This document shows positions 62,070 through 64,000 of a stretch of 64,000 bases of DNA, piece after piece (the first letter of the stretch is position 1; every line of letters starts with the position of its first letter). Both the position numbers and the translations under genes were made by a program. The notes below the pieces were generated by a model. The model worked only from the letters and a program-made list of their open reading frames with translations, had not been told where the DNA came from and made no database searches. Origin of the DNA: Gemella sp. (lineage in GTDB: Bacteria > Bacillota > Bacilli > Staphylococcales > Gemellaceae); assembly GCA_030529855.1 (NCBI GenBank), contig JAUMWC010000002.1, positions 1-64,000 on the forward strand. Reading direction: 5' to 3'.

Positions 62070-63932
62070 TTAGTATTTCTTTGTTATATATATTGTTGAG
62101 TAAGGTGGTATATTGACTTTCAGAGTATAGTCAAATCCATTACATTTATCTTTACTAGTTCTTAGAACCCTGTTAGATAATCCTGATCCACCAAATTTTT
62201 TAGCATCAGAGTTTAGTAGTATCTTGTAGTTACCCCACTCGTTAACACCTATTCCATAACCTTTTAGAACTTGTGATGAGAAGTTAGAAACGACTAATAC
62301 TTCTTTTTTAGTTTCAGCATCTATTCTAGAAAATGCAAAAACATTATTGTTTCCATCATCTACTACATGCCATCTAAATCCTTCCCAAGAGCGTTCATCC
62401 TTCCAGAAAGGAGCGTTGTCTTTATATACCTTATTTAATTCACTAACAAATCTTTGATTATCGTGGTGTTTTGGGTAATCTAGTAAGAACCATTCTAGTT
62501 CTTTTTCTTCATTCCATTCTGCAAATTGCGCTATATCTATACCCATAAAGTTTAATTTCTTACCTGGGTGGGCATACATATATCCTAAAAAGGCTTTTAA
62601 ATTAGCAAATTTTTCTTCATATGAAACTGGCGCTCTATCTAATAAAGACTTTTTACCATGTACTACTTCGTCGTGTGATACTGGTAATACATAGTTCTCT
62701 GAGAATGCATAAGTCATTGAAAATGTCATCTTATTATGCACTCCTTTTCTAAAGAATGGATCTGTTTCTAAGTATTCTAGAGAATCATTCATCCATCCCA
62801 TATTCCATTTAAAATCAAAACCAAGACCTCCAACAGATGGATCTTCTGTTACTCTGGCGTAACTAGTTGATTCTTCTGCAATCATCGAAACTCCTTTGAA
62901 TTCTGATTTTACATATCTATTTAAGTTTTGTAGCAGTTCTATTGCTTCTAGATTTTCAAATCCACCATGAATATTTCTAGCCGATTCATGCTCTTCTCTG
63001 CAGTAATTTAGATACAACATTGATGATACAGCATCAACTCTTATTCCGTCGATATGATATTTATCCAACCAGTATGTCGCTGATGAAATAAGGAATGATT
63101 TTACTTCGTTTCTACCAAAATCAAATACCCTAGTTCCCCAACCTTTATGTTCTTGCTTTCTAGTATCTGAATATTCATAACAACAAGAACCATCAAATTC
63201 ATAAAGACCATGGGCATCTTTAGTAAAGTGTCCCGGTACCCAATCAAGTATTACACCTATATTATTTTGGTGACACTTATCTACAAAGTACATAAAATCA
63301 TGAGGCGTTCCGTATCTTGATGTTGGAGCGAAATACCCTGTCGCTTGATATCCCCAAGATTTATCATAAGGATATTCCGTAACAGGCAATAGCTCTACGT
63401 GTGTGTAGTTCATTTTCTTCACATAAGCCACTAGCTTATCAGCTATATCTCTATAAGAATAAAATTCTTCTCCGTTTTTCATCCATGAACCAAGATGAAC
63501 TTCATATATATTCATAGGTTTTGTGTAAGGTATTTCTCTATTTTCAAGCCACTTTTTATCTTTCCATTCGTAACCATCTAATTTGTAAACTTTACTAGCT
63601 GTTTGTGGTCTTGTTTCATTGTGGTAGGCGTAGGGATCTGCTTTTAATAGTTCTCTACCATCATGAGTAAGGATTACATATTTATATGTATCATACTCTT
63701 TTATTCCATGTATTGTACATTCAAAAATTCCTGTATCATTAACTTTTTCTAAAGGAAATCTTCGTTTATCCCAATCACAAAAATCTCCTGTTACATATAC
63801 TTCTTTCGCATTAGGTGCCCAAACTCTAAATGTACATTTTTCTTCTTCTAAAAAAGACCCTAAATATTCGTAACTCTTATAATTTACACCATTATGAAAA
63901 TAGTACTCTGCTTTATTATCCGAATTTTTCAT
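62070..63932 (-). CDS. glgB: 1,4-alpha-glucan branching enzyme
   Basis: A GH13 enzyme of about 620 residues that makes alpha-1,6 branches. An N-terminal CBM48 domain (FRVWAPNAKEVYVTGDFCDW near 35) precedes the barrel with WVPGHFTKDAHGL, the nucleophile in GIRVDAVSSMLYL, the acid in SMIAEESTSYARV and the HDEVVHGKKSLL block. The start is put at the ATG at 63932, since GGAGGAGG abuts a GTG at 63938 but is correctly spaced from this ATG. It is the first gene of the glycogen operon. Confidence 0.97.
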   Translation of the reverse strand: MKNSDNKAEYYFHNGVNYKSYEYLGSFLEEEKCTFRVWAPNAKEVYVTGDFCDWDKRRFPLEKVNDTGIFECTIHGIKEYDTYKYVILTHDGRELLKADPYAYHNETRPQTASKVYKLDGYEWKDKKWLENREIPYTKPMNIYEVHLGSWMKNGEEFYSYRDIADKLVAYVKKMNYTHVELLPVTEYPYDKSWGYQATGYFAPTSRYGTPHDFMYFVDKCHQNNIGVILDWVPGHFTKDAHGLYEFDGSCCYEYSDTRKQEHKGWGTRVFDFGRNEVKSFLISSATYWLDKYHIDGIRVDAVSSMLYLNYCREEHESARNIHGGFENLEAIELLQNLNRYVKSEFKGVSMIAEESTSYARVTEDPSVGGLGFDFKWNMGWMNDSLEYLETDPFFRKGVHNKMTFSMTYAFSENYVLPVSHDEVVHGKKSLLDRAPVSYEEKFANLKAFLGYMYAHPGKKLNFMGIDIAQFAEWNEEKELEWFLLDYPKHHDNQRFVSELNKVYKDNAPFWKDERSWEGFRWHVVDDGNNNVFAFSRIDAETKKEVLVVSNFSSQVLKGYGIGVNEWGNYKILLNSDAKKFGGSGLSNRVLRTSKDKCNGFDYTLKVNIPPYSTIYITKKY

Positions 63933-63971
63933 TTTCACCCTCCTCCATATTTTTTCATAACTTATAATATA

Positions 63972-64000
63972 ATTATATTATACATTAAATTTTTTGTAAA
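63972..64000 (-). promoter_or_regulatory. Promoter of the glgBCDAP operon
   Basis: TTTACA (63995-64000), 17 bases, TATAAT (63972-63977) on the minus strand. Predicted start near 63965, about 33 bases before the glgB ATG. It ends exactly at the window edge, so operators further upstream cannot be seen. Confidence 0.75.

Noticed and set aside
54-64000. CRISPR arrays, tRNA genes and prophage genes
   Set aside because: No regularly spaced repeats, no cloverleaf sequence ending in CCA and no phage structural genes were recognised by reading.

Overview
The window is AT-rich and has the gene content of a low-GC Gram-positive bacterium (Bacillota). The genus is an inference from content only; Gemella or a close relative fits best. 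The signs are a glgBCDAP operon, heterodimeric ABC exporters, paired D-lactate dehydrogenases, rapZ-yvcK, polA, and a polysaccharide locus laid out like streptococcal receptor/capsular polysaccharide loci (initiating sugar transferase, DUF4422 glycosyltransferase, Wzy, Wzx, Galf-type transferase, Glf, LicD). No tRNA or CRISPR array was recognised.

Layout. 1-94: the 5' end of a 5S rRNA gene (minus strand) behind its own consensus promoter. 95-3700: an accessory patch with a decayed ISL3-type transposase and an AbiH-type abortive-infection gene coupled to a 104-codon gene of unknown function. 3767-24394: polysaccharide locus 1. It holds a dead flippase copy, a unit with a cytidylyltransferase, an SDR enzyme, a LicD and a glycosyltransferase, then glycosyltransferases, a second LicD, an acyltransferase, Glf, Wzx, Wzy and a separately transcribed initiating transferase. 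A tagD-like gene with a glycosyltransferase is divergent from a plus-strand flippase-licD pair. 24429-24788: a small predicted type I toxin-antitoxin module. 24807-35336: polysaccharide operon 2, nine minus-strand genes from initiating transferase through aminotransferase, glycosyltransferases, an MBOAT/DHHW acylation pair and a second Wzy; it has no flippase of its own. 35404-37085: a secreted M23 peptidase with four SH3-like repeats. 37190-53378: transport and central metabolism (ABC pair, DAACS symporter, lactonase, AI-2E-family protein, two D-LDH, pgi, yvcK, rapZ, polA, one small membrane protein). 53390-64000: gltS, a YitT-family protein and the glycogen operon glgB-C-D-A-P behind a clear promoter at the right edge.

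How it works together. Both polysaccharide loci look Wzx/Wzy-dependent: a membrane transferase loads a sugar phosphate on undecaprenyl phosphate, glycosyltransferases extend it, Wzx flips and Wzy polymerises. Two cytidylyltransferases (TarI-like and TagD-like) and three LicD proteins suggest phospho-alditol, phosphoglycerol or similar decoration. Acyl groups may be added by an acyltransferase-3 protein (locus 1) and the MBOAT/DHHW pair (operon 2). No chain-length or tyrosine-kinase regulators (wzg/wzd/wze type) are present. Promoters and terminators were read by eye and are predictions.
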